Shown here piece by piece: positions 1 through 8,572 of a stretch of DNA of 64,000 bases; positions within the stretch are counted from its first letter, which is position 1; every line of letters starts with the position of its first letter. A program made the position numbers and the translations under genes. The stretch lies in assembly GCF_018309085.1 (NCBI RefSeq), contig NZ_CP070502.1:682001-746000 (forward strand), written 5' to 3'. Origin of the DNA: Sporosarcina sp. Marseille-Q4063 (lineage in GTDB: Bacteria > Bacillota > Bacilli > Bacillales_A > Planococcaceae). The notes beneath the pieces were generated by a model. That model was not told the origin of the DNA. It was given only the letters and a program-made list of their open reading frames with translations, and searched no databases.

Positions 1-558
<558 letters not shown>

Positions 559-563
559 AGGAA

Positions 564-604
564 ATCCTCCCATGAATGAATTCATTCACACGGGAGGGTT
601 TTTC
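564..604. terminator. Hairpin terminator between tpl and the MDR gene
   Basis: CCTCCC (566-572) pairs with GGGAGG (592-597), with a further ATGAATGAATTCATTCA self-complementary stretch inside. It is followed by a T-run on the plus strand. It ends tpl and, from the other side, the convergent minus-strand oxidoreductase gene. Confidence 0.8.
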
Positions 605-606
605 AC

Positions 607-1590
607 TTATTCGCTTATTCGAAATGCAACCTTGCCAAAGTTTTTACTCTGTTCGAGATAATCAAACGCCTTAACTGCATCATCTAGTGTAAATGTCTTA
701 TCAACAACCGGATGTGTTTCGTATTTCTCAATATGGGCAATCATCTCACGTAACTCTTCCCTGCTTCCCATAGTAGAACCGAGTAATTGAAATTGGCTGT
801 AGAAAAAGTTTCGTAAATCCAACTCTACAGTGTCTTCCGTAGTTGCCCCGAATACAACGATTCGTCCGCCTTTTTTTAAGACTTCCAAAGAACGATTAAA
901 TGTCGCTCGACCAACACTTTCAATTACTAAATCAATAGTTTCTCCATCCAATTCTTGTTTCCAATCGCCATTCGTATCTAGCGCAATATCCGCACCTAAT
1001 TCAAGTGCATGTTGACGCTTTTCCTCGCTTCGAGATGTCACGATAACGCGGGCCCCGATATTTTTGGCAAATGAAATTAAATAAGTGGCCACGCCGCTAC
1101 CCGCACCTGGTATGAAAACTGTTTCCCCTTCTTTCAAATTTCCTTTTGTAAATAAGGCACGGTAACCCGTTAATGCGGACAAGGCCAGTACGCCAGCCTC
1201 TTCCCAAGTTAGGTGCTTCGGTTTTAATTCAACTTGCTCTGAAGAGATGACAATCTTTTGGGCAAACGTGCCATTGTCTGGCATGCCTAAAATATCAAAC
1301 CCTTCTGGCGGGGCAACACTATTAGTCTCCCATCTTAAAGCCGGATTTATAATTACTTCGTCACCAACTGCAAAGTCTGTTACACCTTCTCCAACTGAAT
1401 CGATAACGCCGGCACCGTCAGAACCTAACACGAGGGCATCTGCCTCATCCCCGCGACGATTAGGTATGTATAAATCGCGTCGATTCAAGCCTGCAGTGCG
1501 GAGTTTAACGACTACCTCCCTTTTATTTGCTACTGGTTCATTCACTTCACTAATTTTTAATTCGCCGAGTTCATGTACAAATGCTTTCAT
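607..1590 (-). CDS. Zinc-independent MDR family oxidoreductase (quinone reductase-like)
   Basis: Medium-chain dehydrogenase/reductase, 327 aa, cytosolic, expected to use NAD(P)H. The N-terminal GroES-like domain carries LNRRDL (residues 35-40) and GSDGAG (56-61); the Rossmann domain has a GAGSGV nucleotide motif at 162-167. No cysteine occurs anywhere in the protein, so neither catalytic nor structural zinc sites of classical alcohol dehydrogenases are possible. This points to the quinone-oxidoreductase/YogA-type branch. It starts 7 nt after the stop of the upstream ArsA-type gene, so the two are probably cotranscribed. The substrate is unknown. Confidence 0.8.
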   Translation of the reverse strand: MKAFVHELGELKISEVNEPVANKREVVVKLRTAGLNRRDLYIPNRRGDEADALVLGSDGAGVIDSVGEGVTDFAVGDEVIINPALRWETNSVAPPEGFDILGMPDNGTFAQKIVISSEQVELKPKHLTWEEAGVLALSALTGYRALFTKGNLKEGETVFIPGAGSGVATYLISFAKNIGARVIVTSRSEEKRQHALELGADIALDTNGDWKQELDGETIDLVIESVGRATFNRSLEVLKKGGRIVVFGATTEDTVELDLRNFFYSQFQLLGSTMGSREELREMIAHIEKYETHPVVDKTFTLDDAVKAFDYLEQSKNFGKVAFRISE

Positions 1591-1597
1591 TTTTCAA

Positions 1598-2530
1598 TCA
1601 TCCTTTTCCAAAGTATTCACTGAACAATGCCAGTTGCTTTTCACTAATAATATCTTGTGAGAATAGAGGTACAAAAATCAGTTGTTGCCTGGTAAAAGTT
1701 TCTTTAATCAATTCAATATATTGTTTCTCATGTTTTTTCCGTTCCATGATAAAATCGCCATCAGCCTCTTCAGGCAGCACTTTATTGATAATAAGCGTCG
1801 ACACGACTAACTCGTATTTATTTAAAAGTTCAATTGCTTTCTTTGTTTCCAGTATCGGTAAACGTTCCGGATTCAGAACGAAAATAAATCCTGTTTGCTT
1901 CTTATCGAGCAGTACTTCTCTCGCCTCCGAAAAACGCGATTGTCTAATACGTAAAACATCGTATATCGGATCCTCTACGGGTTCGCCGTCATTGATAAGT
2001 CTTGAATAATTTTCATTGGTCGTTCTTCGCTTGTCCAGTAATCCTTTAATCCATACGCCCATTAATTCCGGTAACGAAAGTAAGCGAATGGTGTGACCCG
2101 TTGGCGCGGTATCGAAAACGAGCTTATCGAAATTTGCGCGTTCTTCTAATATAATACTGATCAATTTATCAAATAGCGCTGCTTCATCCGCTCCTGGCGA
2201 TGCTTTGGCCGTGTCCAATTGGCGATGAACTTCTTCCATCATTCCAGATTGGACAACGCCTCGAATATTTTCTTTCACGCTTTTAATATAATTTTCCGTT
2301 TCAATTTCGGGGTCTATTTCTAATGCATATAAATTATCGGCAATTTCCTTTGTTTTTCCGCCAATTTTCGTACTGAATATATCCCCTACGTTATGCGCTG
2401 GATCCGTTGAAATGAGTAATGTTTTAAATCCTTGTTCCGCGGATTGTAGTGCGATTGCCGCAGCCGATGTAGATTTTCCTACGCCCCCCTTGCCTCCGAC
2501 AAAAACAATGTTTTTTGTTAAGACATCCAT
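1598..2530 (-). CDS. ArsA/Get3-family ATPase
   Basis: Deviant Walker-A P-loop ATPase, 310 aa. GGKGGVGKST lies at residues 12-21, the switch segment STDPAHNVGD at 41-50 and DTAPTGHT at 140-147, all typical of ArsA/Get3. The protein has no cysteine, so the metalloid-binding cysteines of true arsenite-pump ATPases are absent. It is also a single ATPase half rather than a tandem. No arsB, arsR or arsC gene is nearby. It sits between a small protein ending in Cys-Cys and an MDR oxidoreductase, downstream of cstA. I infer a chaperone or targeting-type ATPase role in this cluster rather than arsenic resistance. Confidence 0.82.
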   Translation of the reverse strand: MDVLTKNIVFVGGKGGVGKSTSAAAIALQSAEQGFKTLLISTDPAHNVGDIFSTKIGGKTKEIADNLYALEIDPEIETENYIKSVKENIRGVVQSGMMEEVHRQLDTAKASPGADEAALFDKLISIILEERANFDKLVFDTAPTGHTIRLLSLPELMGVWIKGLLDKRRTTNENYSRLINDGEPVEDPIYDVLRIRQSRFSEAREVLLDKKQTGFIFVLNPERLPILETKKAIELLNKYELVVSTLIINKVLPEEADGDFIMERKKHEKQYIELIKETFTRQQLIFVPLFSQDIISEKQLALFSEYFGKG

Positions 2531-2560
2531 CTTGATAACCCACTCCCCCTTTAATCTAAC

Positions 2561-2818
2561 TCAACAACATCGAAACCCCGATAACGGTGATTTTTCCATG
2601 CCCATCCGTAAATGCCAGTCATGAAATTTCTCCATCATATAAGGATATAATTCGAGCGTGTAATAATACGCAGGATTCGGAATCCCAATCATTTCTGAAT
2701 ATAAGAGTAATAGAAATAAATCATCTTCATCCCTCAATTCGCTCGCGACTTCTCGGCGATGCGGCATGCTTAAGACTTCTTCGTACCAATTCACAAGCGC
2801 TTTCATTTTATCGAGCAA
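2561..2818 (-). CDS. Small protein with C-terminal Arg-Cys-Cys (cory-CC-star type)
   Basis: A protein of about 85 aa whose last residues are GFRCC. The likely start is TTG at 2818, because GAGGGG lies 7 nt upstream of it; the in-frame GTG at 2827 directly abuts that ribosome-binding site, and an ATG at 2806 is another option. It is rich in aromatic residues, with no signal peptide and no clear membrane span. The Cys-Cys end matches what I know as the cory-CC-star family of Firmicutes. A similar RCC tail is found in the YbdD/YjiX partners of CstA/BtsT in enteric bacteria. Lying directly downstream of cstA, it is probably an accessory factor of the transporter. The molecular role is not known to me. 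Confidence 0.75.
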   Translation of the reverse strand: MLDKMKALVNWYEEVLSMPHRREVASELRDEDDLFLLLLYSEMIGIPNPAYYYTLELYPYMMEKFHDWHLRMGMEKSPLSGFRCC

Positions 2819-2845
2819 AAGATTCACCCCTCTTCGATAATACGT

Positions 2846-2877
2846 AAAGAAGGAATCCTGCCGAAACAGAAATCCTT
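2846..2877 (-). other. Intercistronic hairpin after cstA
   Basis: GAAGGA (2848-2853) pairs with TCCTTC (2872-2877) between the cstA stop and the small Cys-Cys protein gene. On the minus strand the hairpin is followed by only a short T-tract, so it may be a partial terminator or an RNA-processing/stability element that lowers downstream expression. Confidence 0.45.
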
Positions 2878-2888
2878 CTCCCTAGCAA

Positions 2889-4631
2889 TCACTCGTCTTC
2901 TGTTATTATCTTATCATCATATTTGCCTGAAAGTGCGGAAAATGCGGTCAGCATGATCCATATCGCGAACACGAAGATGACTGCACCAAAGATAAACAGT
3001 AACAAATTCGAATCATTCCCGAACCAGGACCATTGGAAAATTACTTGCTGGAACATCGCCCATAATGTCATAAACATGACGAAAACCATCGGAATTATGG
3101 TGACGAGATAGTTCCTGCCTAGCCGCTTCAGCCATATTGAAATGAGAAGCAAACTTATTCCAGCTAATAGCTGGTTCGCTGTTCCAAATAAAGGCCATAG
3201 CAAATACCCGCCTGAACCTAATCCTTGTGGACCTTTTGGAAGTAACACAAGTGCCGCACTTGCAAATACGGCAATTGAAGTTGCAACATGTTTTTTCTCC
3301 AAGACTGGCATTTTGTATTCGACACCTAATTCAGCGATGATATATCGCATTAAACGGAGTGACGAGTCAAGCGTAGTAGCCGCAAAGCTTACAACAATGA
3401 TCGAAACGATTGTTGTTGAAATACTTGCCGGGATACCGAGTCCAGATGCTAGATTACTAGCGCCTTTAATGAATACGCCGAGTCCCCCCGAACTTGCAGC
3501 ACCGAAACTTGAGTACGTCGCAAGAAATTCTTCTTTACTTGGGAAGAATGTAATCGCCGCGATAATCGCGATTAAAGCTAATACCCCTTCGCCTACCGCA
3601 CCCAAATATCCGACAAAACGAGCATCTGTTTCTTTATCAAGTTGTTTAGAAGAAGTTCCCGAAGAAACAAGCCCATGAAAACCTGAAATTGCTCCACACG
3701 CAATCGTTATGAACAGAAGTGGAAACCATGAAACATCGCCTACTGCTGTATTCGTTATTGGCGCTGTAATTTTAGGATTCACAAATAGCAATCCTAAATA
3801 CAAGATCCCCAATCCAACGACAAGCTGATGCGAGTTGATAAAGTCACGCGGTTGTAAAAGCTTCCAAACCGGTAAGACGGAGGCAATATAAACATAGACC
3901 ATCAATACGACAATCCAGATGAAGAAAGCTGTAGATATCGCACCAAGACCAAATAATCCAGTACCGCCTTCGCCGCCCATATACCTTACCAGGTCGATTT
4001 GAAGAAAACTGTATTGGCTCGAGAATACGGCTGCAATATACATGACTGCGAGTGCAATAAGTGATGGCACAAGCATTTTTTGTTTCTTTTTATAAACGAT
4101 ATGACCTATCCATATGGCCAATGGAATCTGTATAAATACCGGGAATACACTTGCTGGGAATTGAATAAACAAATTCGAAATAACCCATGCAAAAACAGCG
4201 TTGACCATCAACACTAGTATTAAAATGATAAATAAGAATAATATTTTGGCACGCTGACCTATCAATCTATGCGCTAAAGTACCGACAGATTGTCCTTTAT
4301 TTCGAACGGATAATACGAGGGTTCCAAAATCATGGACCCCTGCCGCAAATACTGTTCCTAAAATAACCCACAGGAACGCTGGGAGCCATCCCCAATAAAC
4401 TGCGATTGCCGGACCGACGATAGGAGCAGCGCCCGCGACGGATGTAAAGTGGTGTCCCCATAATACAAATTTATTTGTTGGAACAAAGTCCACATCGTCT
4501 TTATACCGATGTGCTGGCGTAATGTAATTCGGATCGAGACGGAAGATTTTTTCTGCAACAAACTTTGAATAGTAACGGTAACCTAACCCTAAAATAATCA
4601 TTCCGATTAGTGCTAGTACAATTGCATTCAT
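2889..4631 (-). CDS. cstA: CstA-family carbon starvation / pyruvate-type transporter
   Basis: Polytopic membrane protein of 580 aa, shorter than the roughly 700-aa E. coli CstA and BtsT. It has many hydrophobic segments from residue 1 on. The family signatures are WGHHFTSVAGAAPIVGPA near residues 58-75 and GFHGLVSSGTSSKQL in the middle. E. coli CstA is a pyruvate uptake system induced on starvation; related proteins import peptides or pyruvate. The start is an ATG behind GGGGGAGGAG. It is the first gene of a minus-strand cluster with a Cys-Cys-tailed small protein, an ArsA-type ATPase and an oxidoreductase. The substrate cannot be read from sequence alone. Confidence 0.9.
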   Translation of the reverse strand: MNAIVLALIGMIILGLGYRYYSKFVAEKIFRLDPNYITPAHRYKDDVDFVPTNKFVLWGHHFTSVAGAAPIVGPAIAVYWGWLPAFLWVILGTVFAAGVHDFGTLVLSVRNKGQSVGTLAHRLIGQRAKILFLFIILILVLMVNAVFAWVISNLFIQFPASVFPVFIQIPLAIWIGHIVYKKKQKMLVPSLIALAVMYIAAVFSSQYSFLQIDLVRYMGGEGGTGLFGLGAISTAFFIWIVVLMVYVYIASVLPVWKLLQPRDFINSHQLVVGLGILYLGLLFVNPKITAPITNTAVGDVSWFPLLFITIACGAISGFHGLVSSGTSSKQLDKETDARFVGYLGAVGEGVLALIAIIAAITFFPSKEEFLATYSSFGAASSGGLGVFIKGASNLASGLGIPASISTTIVSIIVVSFAATTLDSSLRLMRYIIAELGVEYKMPVLEKKHVATSIAVFASAALVLLPKGPQGLGSGGYLLWPLFGTANQLLAGISLLLISIWLKRLGRNYLVTIIPMVFVMFMTLWAMFQQVIFQWSWFGNDSNLLLFIFGAVIFVFAIWIMLTAFSALSGKYDDKIITEDE

Positions 4632-4865
4632 AAACTTTTCTCCTCCCCCATTAATTTATCATCCCCATTAGCTCAAACTCTGCTGTTCACAACACCTCCA
4701 TCTTATTTCAGTTGTCCATCCATCATATGAAAAACTATTGTCAAGAAGAATGGAATCAGAGATTGCAATTTCACCTCTTGGAATCTGATTATACATGTAA
4801 TTCCGAATTAAATATACACTACCATTGGATTATGTCGAATTTTTAATTAATTTGACATAGAAAAA
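4632..4865 (-). promoter_or_regulatory. cstA upstream region
   Basis: About 230 bases without a gene. Reading toward cstA, a TCGACA-N16-TATATT pair near 4812-4838 is a possible promoter. An inverted repeat, AATCAGA (4750-4756) with TCTGATT (4784-4791) separated by about 25 nt, lies between it and the gene and could form a leader hairpin. No confident catabolite-repression box was seen. Confidence 0.35.
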
Positions 4866-4897
4866 AGCATTAACTTGTCTAACAAACAAGTTAATGC
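4866..4897 (-). terminator. Terminator of the metallophosphoesterase gene
   Basis: GCATTAACTTGT (4868-4879) pairs with ACAAGTTAATGC (4885-4896), followed on the minus strand by a T-run. A near-perfect stem just after the stop at 4902. Confidence 0.85.
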
Positions 4898-4901
4898 CTC
4901 T

Positions 4902-5738
4902 TCAATAATTTTTCTTTAAAGTCACCACAACGATTTCAGGTTTGTTGAATACTCGAACCGGGAAAAGGCTATTTCCAATTCCGCGGCTGACTACTAGTTG
5001 GCTTCCATCTTTTTCATGAATTCCCGATGTCAATTTCGGAAATATTCCTTGCCCAGGTGAAATGAGCCCGCCAATACCCGGAATTCGAACTTGCCCACCG
5101 TGCGCATGGCCACTAAAAGTTACATCAATGCCATTTCGAACATATACATCAAAATGTTCAGGACGATGCGACAGCAATATTTTAAACATCTCTTGTGGAA
5201 CGCCATCAAAAGCTTTCTCCACAGCTCTTTCAACTGTAACTTGTTCATCTCCCAGACTGCTAAGCGGATCTTCAATTCCCCCGATTAAGATTTTTTCACC
5301 TTCGGGAGAAGAAAGTATTTCTCTCTCATCTGTTAGAACATGTACACCTAATTCTTGTAGTGAACTCTTAATTCGATCAACATCATTTATGGATATTTCA
5401 TGATTACCAGTTACATAATAAATTGGTGCCACATCTTTAATCGCCTCAACAAGAAGCAAACTTTGTTCCAAGTCATAACGATTTCTATCAATGAAGTCAC
5501 CAGTTATATAGATAGCATCAGGAGCAATCTTCACGACTTCATTCACGATATCCGCATGCTTTTCACCAAACACCGCGTCATGCAAATCGGATAACTGGAC
5601 TATTTTATAACCGTCAAAACTAGCTGGCAGCCGTTTCGAACTAAGCGTATAATTTGTAGTTCCAACTGTTGTATTCCCTTTATAGATAATGAATCCGAGG
5701 ATTCCAATGACTATGACGGCTAAAAGTAATTTGCGCAT
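4902..5738 (-). CDS. Membrane-anchored metallophosphoesterase (YkuE/YkoQ-like)
   Basis: Calcineurin-like phosphoesterase, 278 aa, with one N-terminal hydrophobic segment (about residues 3-19) that anchors it outside the membrane. The complete metal-binding series is visible: QLSDLHD, ITGDFIDR, YYVTGNHE, LLSHRPEH and SGHAHGGQ. These correspond to D-x-H, GD, GNHE, SH and GHxHGGQ. The family hydrolyses phosphomonoesters or diesters; some Bacillus members act on cell-envelope phospholipid or teichoic-acid-linked substrates. It lies 23 nt downstream of the dUTPase gene and may share its transcript. The exact substrate is unknown. Confidence 0.85.
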   Translation of the reverse strand: MRKLLLAVIVIGILGFIIYKGNTTVGTTNYTLSSKRLPASFDGYKIVQLSDLHDAVFGEKHADIVNEVVKIAPDAIYITGDFIDRNRYDLEQSLLLVEAIKDVAPIYYVTGNHEISINDVDRIKSSLQELGVHVLTDEREILSSPEGEKILIGGIEDPLSSLGDEQVTVERAVEKAFDGVPQEMFKILLSHRPEHFDVYVRNGIDVTFSGHAHGGQVRIPGIGGLISPGQGIFPKLTSGIHEKDGSQLVVSRGIGNSLFPVRVFNKPEIVVVTLKKNY

Positions 5739-5761
5739 TTACTTTTCCTTTCTACAGGCTA

Positions 5762-6247
5762 TTAATAGCCTACTTTTTGACGTGTATAATTTTCTTCGTT
5801 CTTCAAGATATAAGCTTCGATAATTGCATCATGTGAAAACTCTAGTTTCTCCGCAATCGAACCGTAGTGAATCCACACATTCGCATAAGACTCCATCGTT
5901 AAATCTTTTAAAAAGTATGTAATCGATTCTGTCGTTTTCAAGAATAATTCAGTTAGTTCGCCTTCGACTTTTCCTTCGGGCCAATTGGTCATCGTTTCGA
6001 ATCCAAGTTCGATGCCGAGCGATAATATGAAATGAATTGAATCGACGTATTCTTCAAGTATAACTTCAATTTCAGATGGACCCTTTGAACTCCAAAATTT
6101 AAAACTTCTCGTTTCATTTGCCAATTCTGCAAGTTCAACAAGAAGTGCAAGCCCTTTTGCTTGAAAGACATCCTCGTTTGTAGTCCTCTGTTTTTGTATA
6201 AAAGCGTCTAATTCTGTCTGCATCTCAAATAATTTTGTCAGCTTCAT
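5762..6247 (-). CDS. Dimeric (all-alpha) dUTPase
   Basis: 161 aa protein of the dUTPase-2/MazG-like all-alpha NTP pyrophosphatase group, expected to convert dUTP to dUMP and PPi in the cytosol. The metal-binding pattern E-x2-E ... E-x2-D is seen as ELAELANE near residues 37-44 and EEYVDSIH about 27 residues later; SFKFW follows the first motif as in other dimeric dUTPases. The start ATG has a GGAGG site 8 nt upstream. It is not the trimeric beta-barrel dUTPase. Its role is to keep uracil out of DNA and supply dUMP for thymidylate synthesis. Confidence 0.85.
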   Translation of the reverse strand: MKLTKLFEMQTELDAFIQKQRTTNEDVFQAKGLALLVELAELANETRSFKFWSSKGPSEIEVILEEYVDSIHFILSLGIELGFETMTNWPEGKVEGELTELFLKTTESITYFLKDLTMESYANVWIHYGSIAEKLEFSHDAIIEAYILKNEENYTRQKVGY

Positions 6248-6277
6248 GAAATAACCTCCGATTTATTTTTATTAAAG

Positions 6278-6303
6278 TGAAACCTTTTGCAAAGTTAATC
6301 GTA
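6278..6303 (+). promoter_or_regulatory. Sigma-W-type promoter of ysdB
   Basis: TGAAAC (6278-6283), a 16-nt spacer and CGTA (6300-6303), an exact match to the extracytoplasmic-function sigma-W consensus. It lies 35 nt upstream of the ysdB start codon, in the right orientation. The B. subtilis orthologue is known as a sigma-W pathway gene, so both sequence and family knowledge agree. Confidence 0.85.
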
Positions 6304-6338
6304 TAGAAGAGAAGTATATTTAGTTAAGGGGGATCTTT

Positions 6339-6716
6339 ATGGGACTCGTGATCCGCTTTGTGATCATTGCATTTATTATTTATTTATTTTACAGAGGGAT
6401 TCGTTACTTATTCGACCCGAAGCGTAAACTTGATGATGCTTATGAAGAGGAACGTTATTATTTCTATGATGATGTAAGAAATGTGCGTAAAAACTTCTTC
6501 ATTACGTATAAAGGTGCAATGTTTGAAGGAGAAAAATACTTGGGCACGACTGAAACCTCATTTGATGTTGTCTCTATTTTCGTTTGGGTGAAAAACGAAG
6601 CGAAACTCCAAGGATTCACCAAAGATGATTTTTATTTCCTTCAATCTGAAATTCTATCAAATTATCCGACCGCAAAAATTAGTTGGAAAAATCCAATCGA
6701 AAAATTAATGAACTAA
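6339..6716 (+). CDS. ysdB: Sigma-W pathway protein YsdB
   Basis: 125 aa, one N-terminal transmembrane segment (about residues 3-20, with aromatic edge LFYRGIRYLF) followed by a charged cytosolic part. It matches YsdB of Bacillus in length, membrane topology and position next to ysdA and rplT. The function is unknown beyond membership in the envelope-stress regulon. It has its own exact sigma-W promoter and its own terminator, and is the only plus-strand gene between 0.6 and 35 kb. The start has a GGGGGATC site upstream. Confidence 0.85.
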   Translation: MGLVIRFVIIAFIIYLFYRGIRYLFDPKRKLDDAYEEERYYFYDDVRNVRKNFFITYKGAMFEGEKYLGTTETSFDVVSIFVWVKNEAKLQGFTKDDFYFLQSEILSNYPTAKISWKNPIEKLMN

Positions 6717-6718
6717 TC

Positions 6719-6759
6719 GAACTGTCAGGAATGCCACCCGCATTCTTTGACAGTTTTTT
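6719..6759 (+). terminator. ysdB terminator
   Basis: AACTGTCA-GGAATGC pairs with GCATTC-TTTGACAGTT across a short CACC loop and is followed by seven T residues. It also borders the 3' end of the convergent ysdA gene. Confidence 0.85.
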
Positions 6760-7050
6760 TCATGCAAATGAATTCGTAGGCAGCGTCACGCCAAATAAAT
6801 AAAAAATTAACACCCCATAAAGAATCGCTAACATAAGAAAGCCGATACGAAATGATGTGTGCCTAGTTTTATGACGGAACAGTTGCATACCAAAATATGC
6901 GCCGATTCCCCCGCCAAGCATCGCTAGATACCATAAGTTTTTTTCAGGAACTCTCTGCCCTTTTACCTTCGATTGACGTTTATCATAGCCCATTGTCGCG
7001 AACGCCCAAACCGACATGATTGCAATCCAAATAAGTACCACTGTTTGCAT
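6760..7050 (-). CDS. ysdA: DUF1294 membrane protein YsdA
   Basis: 96 aa small integral membrane protein. The chosen ATG at 7050 has GGGGGAA 6 nt upstream; a GTG two codons earlier is less well placed. The first hydrophobic segment is at the N-terminus, and the DUF1294 signature follows: YDKRQSK, RVPEKNLW, LGGGIGAYFGMQLFRHKT, then a last hydrophobic segment. The function is unknown. Its place beside ysdB and rplT is as in Bacillus. Confidence 0.85.
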   Translation of the reverse strand: MQTVVLIWIAIMSVWAFATMGYDKRQSKVKGQRVPEKNLWYLAMLGGGIGAYFGMQLFRHKTRHTSFRIGFLMLAILYGVLIFYLFGVTLPTNSFA

Positions 7051-7111
7051 TCGCACTTCCCCCTTTATTATAGTTTACACTTTAATTATCCCATTTGGGA
7101 AATTATTTAAC

Positions 7112-7236
7112 AAAAGCGGAAGGCGCCCGTTCAGCCCAGACAGGCATAAGCCAATCAAGCTAAGAAGAATTGAACTGCATTCTTCCCAGCTTGATTGGCT
7201 TATGACCCGAGGGGCTGGCGCCTGGAGCTGGACGTG
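7112..7236. repeat. Long intergenic palindrome with GGCGCC ends
   Basis: A roughly 125-bp hairpin-forming element in the 300-base gap between ysdA and rplT. Outer arms are GGCGCC (7121-7126 and 7209-7214) with CAGCC/GGCTG next to them. The inner arms CATAAGCCAATCAAGCT and AGCTTGATTGGCTTATG are perfect complements, as are AGAAGAAT and ATTCTT further in. A short related piece (GGGCGCCTGGAGCTAG) is at 61377-61392. It looks like a dispersed non-coding repeat; nothing else was seen in this gap except the rplT terminator. Confidence 0.75.
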
Positions 7237-7296
7237 AAATCTCTAGGTTGGAAGATAGCCACAGTTAGTATTTTTGTAGTTTCTTAAGTAACAATA

Positions 7297-7345
7297 AAAA
7301 AACCGCCATCACTTGAATTTCTCCAAGCGATAAGACGGTTTCATT
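7297..7345 (-). terminator. Terminator of the infC-rpmI-rplT operon
   Basis: On the minus strand AAACCGTC and CTTG pair with CAAG and GGCGGTTT, followed by seven T residues. It starts directly after the rplT stop. Confidence 0.8.
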
Positions 7346-7353
7346 TTCATTGA

Positions 7354-7713
7354 TTATTTCGCAACTGCTTTTTTCGCTGCATCTGCAAGTTGTGTGAACG
7401 CTTGTGCGTCAGACACTGCAAGGTCAGCAAGCATTTTACGGTTGATGTCAATTCCAGCTACTTTCAAGCCGTGCATCATATTGCTGTATGAAAGACCATT
7501 CATACGAGCTGCCGCATTAATACGTGTAATCCATAGTTTACGGAAATCACGTTTTCTTTGACGACGGTCTCTGTATGCATAGTTAAATGATCTCATTACT
7601 TGTTCGTTTGCTGTTCTATAAAGTCTATGTTTAGAACCATAGTAACCTTTTGCTAATTTTAAAACGCGATTACGGCGTTTACGTCTTTCTACTCCACTCT
7701 TTACACGTGGCAT
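7354..7713 (-). CDS. rplT: Ribosomal protein L20
   Basis: 119 aa, normal length for bL20. Begins [19 protein letters not shown], a very basic N-terminal extension that binds 23S rRNA, and keeps the [12 protein letters not shown] and [18 protein letters not shown] blocks. It is an early-assembly protein of the large subunit. It also serves as autoregulator: in Bacillus, L20 binds the operon leader and promotes termination, and the matching leader is seen at 8573-8742. Last gene of infC-rpmI-rplT. Confidence 0.98.
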   Translation of the reverse strand: MPRVKSGVERRKRRNRVLKLAKGYYGSKHRLYRTANEQVMRSFNYAYRDRRQRKRDFRKLWITRINAAARMNGLSYSNMMHGLKVAGIDINRKMLADLAVSDAQAFTQLADAAKKAVAK

Positions 7714-7755
7714 AGTAATAACCTCCTGCTTTTCTGTTCGAATTTAGTATTTTTA

Positions 7756-7956
7756 TTATTTTAGGTATGTGATCATTTCACGAATGCGTTTGTAGTCTCC
7801 TGAAGAAACAAGTGAAGCTTTACGTAGGTGACGTTTAGCTTTTGTCGTTTTGTTTGCAAAAAGGTGACTTGTGTAAGCACGGCCACGTTTTACTTTTCCA
7901 GTGCCTGTCTTTTTGAAACGTTTCGCTGATCCCTTATGTGTTTTCATCTTAGCCAT
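7756..7956 (-). CDS. rpmI: Ribosomal protein L35
   Basis: 66 aa, strongly basic, with the bL35 signature [21 protein letters not shown] at the start (residues 3 on) and KAKRHLRKA in the middle. Part of the 50S subunit. It lies 31 nt downstream of infC and 42 nt upstream of rplT in the same operon; the start ATG follows AGGAGGAAC. Confidence 0.98.
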   Translation of the reverse strand: MAKMKTHKGSAKRFKKTGTGKVKRGRAYTSHLFANKTTKAKRHLRKASLVSSGDYKRIREMITYLK

Positions 7957-7987
7957 GAATGGTTCCTCCTAAATCTTTCATTGTACC

Positions 7988-8503
7988 TTATTTCTCGACA
8001 GTCGGTGCTAACACTAAGAACATGCTGCGACCTTCCATCTTCGGTCTCTGTTCAATTGTTGCTAATTCTTTACATTCTTCAGCAAACCGGTCAAGTACTC
8101 GTTGTCCGATTTCCTTATGCGTAATCGCACGTCCTCTAAAACGAATCGATGCTTTTACTTTGTCGCCATTCTGCAGGAAACGAATTGCGTTACGAAGTTT
8201 TGTTTGAAAGTCATGTTCATCAATAGTCGGGCTTAATCGCACTTCTTTGAGAAGGATAACTTTCTGGTTTCTTCGAACTTCACGTTCTCTCTTTTGTTGC
8301 TCAAACTTGAATTTTCCATAGTCCATAATTCGAGCAACTGGCGGTTTTGCCTTTGGTGCAACAAGAACTAAGTCCAAGTTAGCACGTGTTGCAATTTCCA
8401 ATGCTTCGTTACGAGTTTTGATTCCAAGCTGTTCGCCGTTATGATCAATCAAGCGAACCTCGCGGGCACGTATGCCCTGGTTTACGTTCATGTCTTTGCT
8501 AAT
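7988..8503 (-). CDS. infC: Translation initiation factor IF-3, AUU start
   Basis: 171 aa. IF-3 binds the 30S subunit, checks the start codon and prevents premature 50S joining. The N-terminal domain has [18 protein letters not shown], the linker is lysine/arginine-rich, and the C-terminal domain has [10 protein letters not shown] and [10 protein letters not shown]. The first in-frame ATG (8491) lacks a ribosome-binding site. Four codons upstream is ATT (8501-8503), preceded 7 nt earlier by GGAGGTG, giving [15 protein letters not shown], which matches the Bacillus IF-3 N-terminus. An AUU start is the classic means by which IF-3 limits its own translation. The upstream leader adds control by L20. 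Confidence 0.96.
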   Translation of the reverse strand: MSKDMNVNQGIRAREVRLIDHNGEQLGIKTRNEALEIATRANLDLVLVAPKAKPPVARIMDYGKFKFEQQKREREVRRNQKVILLKEVRLSPTIDEHDFQTKLRNAIRFLQNGDKVKASIRFRGRAITHKEIGQRVLDRFAEECKELATIEQRPKMEGRSMFLVLAPTVEK

Positions 8504-8572
8504 AGTAATCCACCTCCGGGTAAACTTGTCTTAAGAATAAATAGTTTGGATATAACCAACTGTATAGGAAAT

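Noticed and set aside
1598..2530. Arsenic resistance operon
   Set aside because: The ArsA-type ATPase lacks metalloid cysteines, is a single half and has no arsB, arsC or arsR neighbours.
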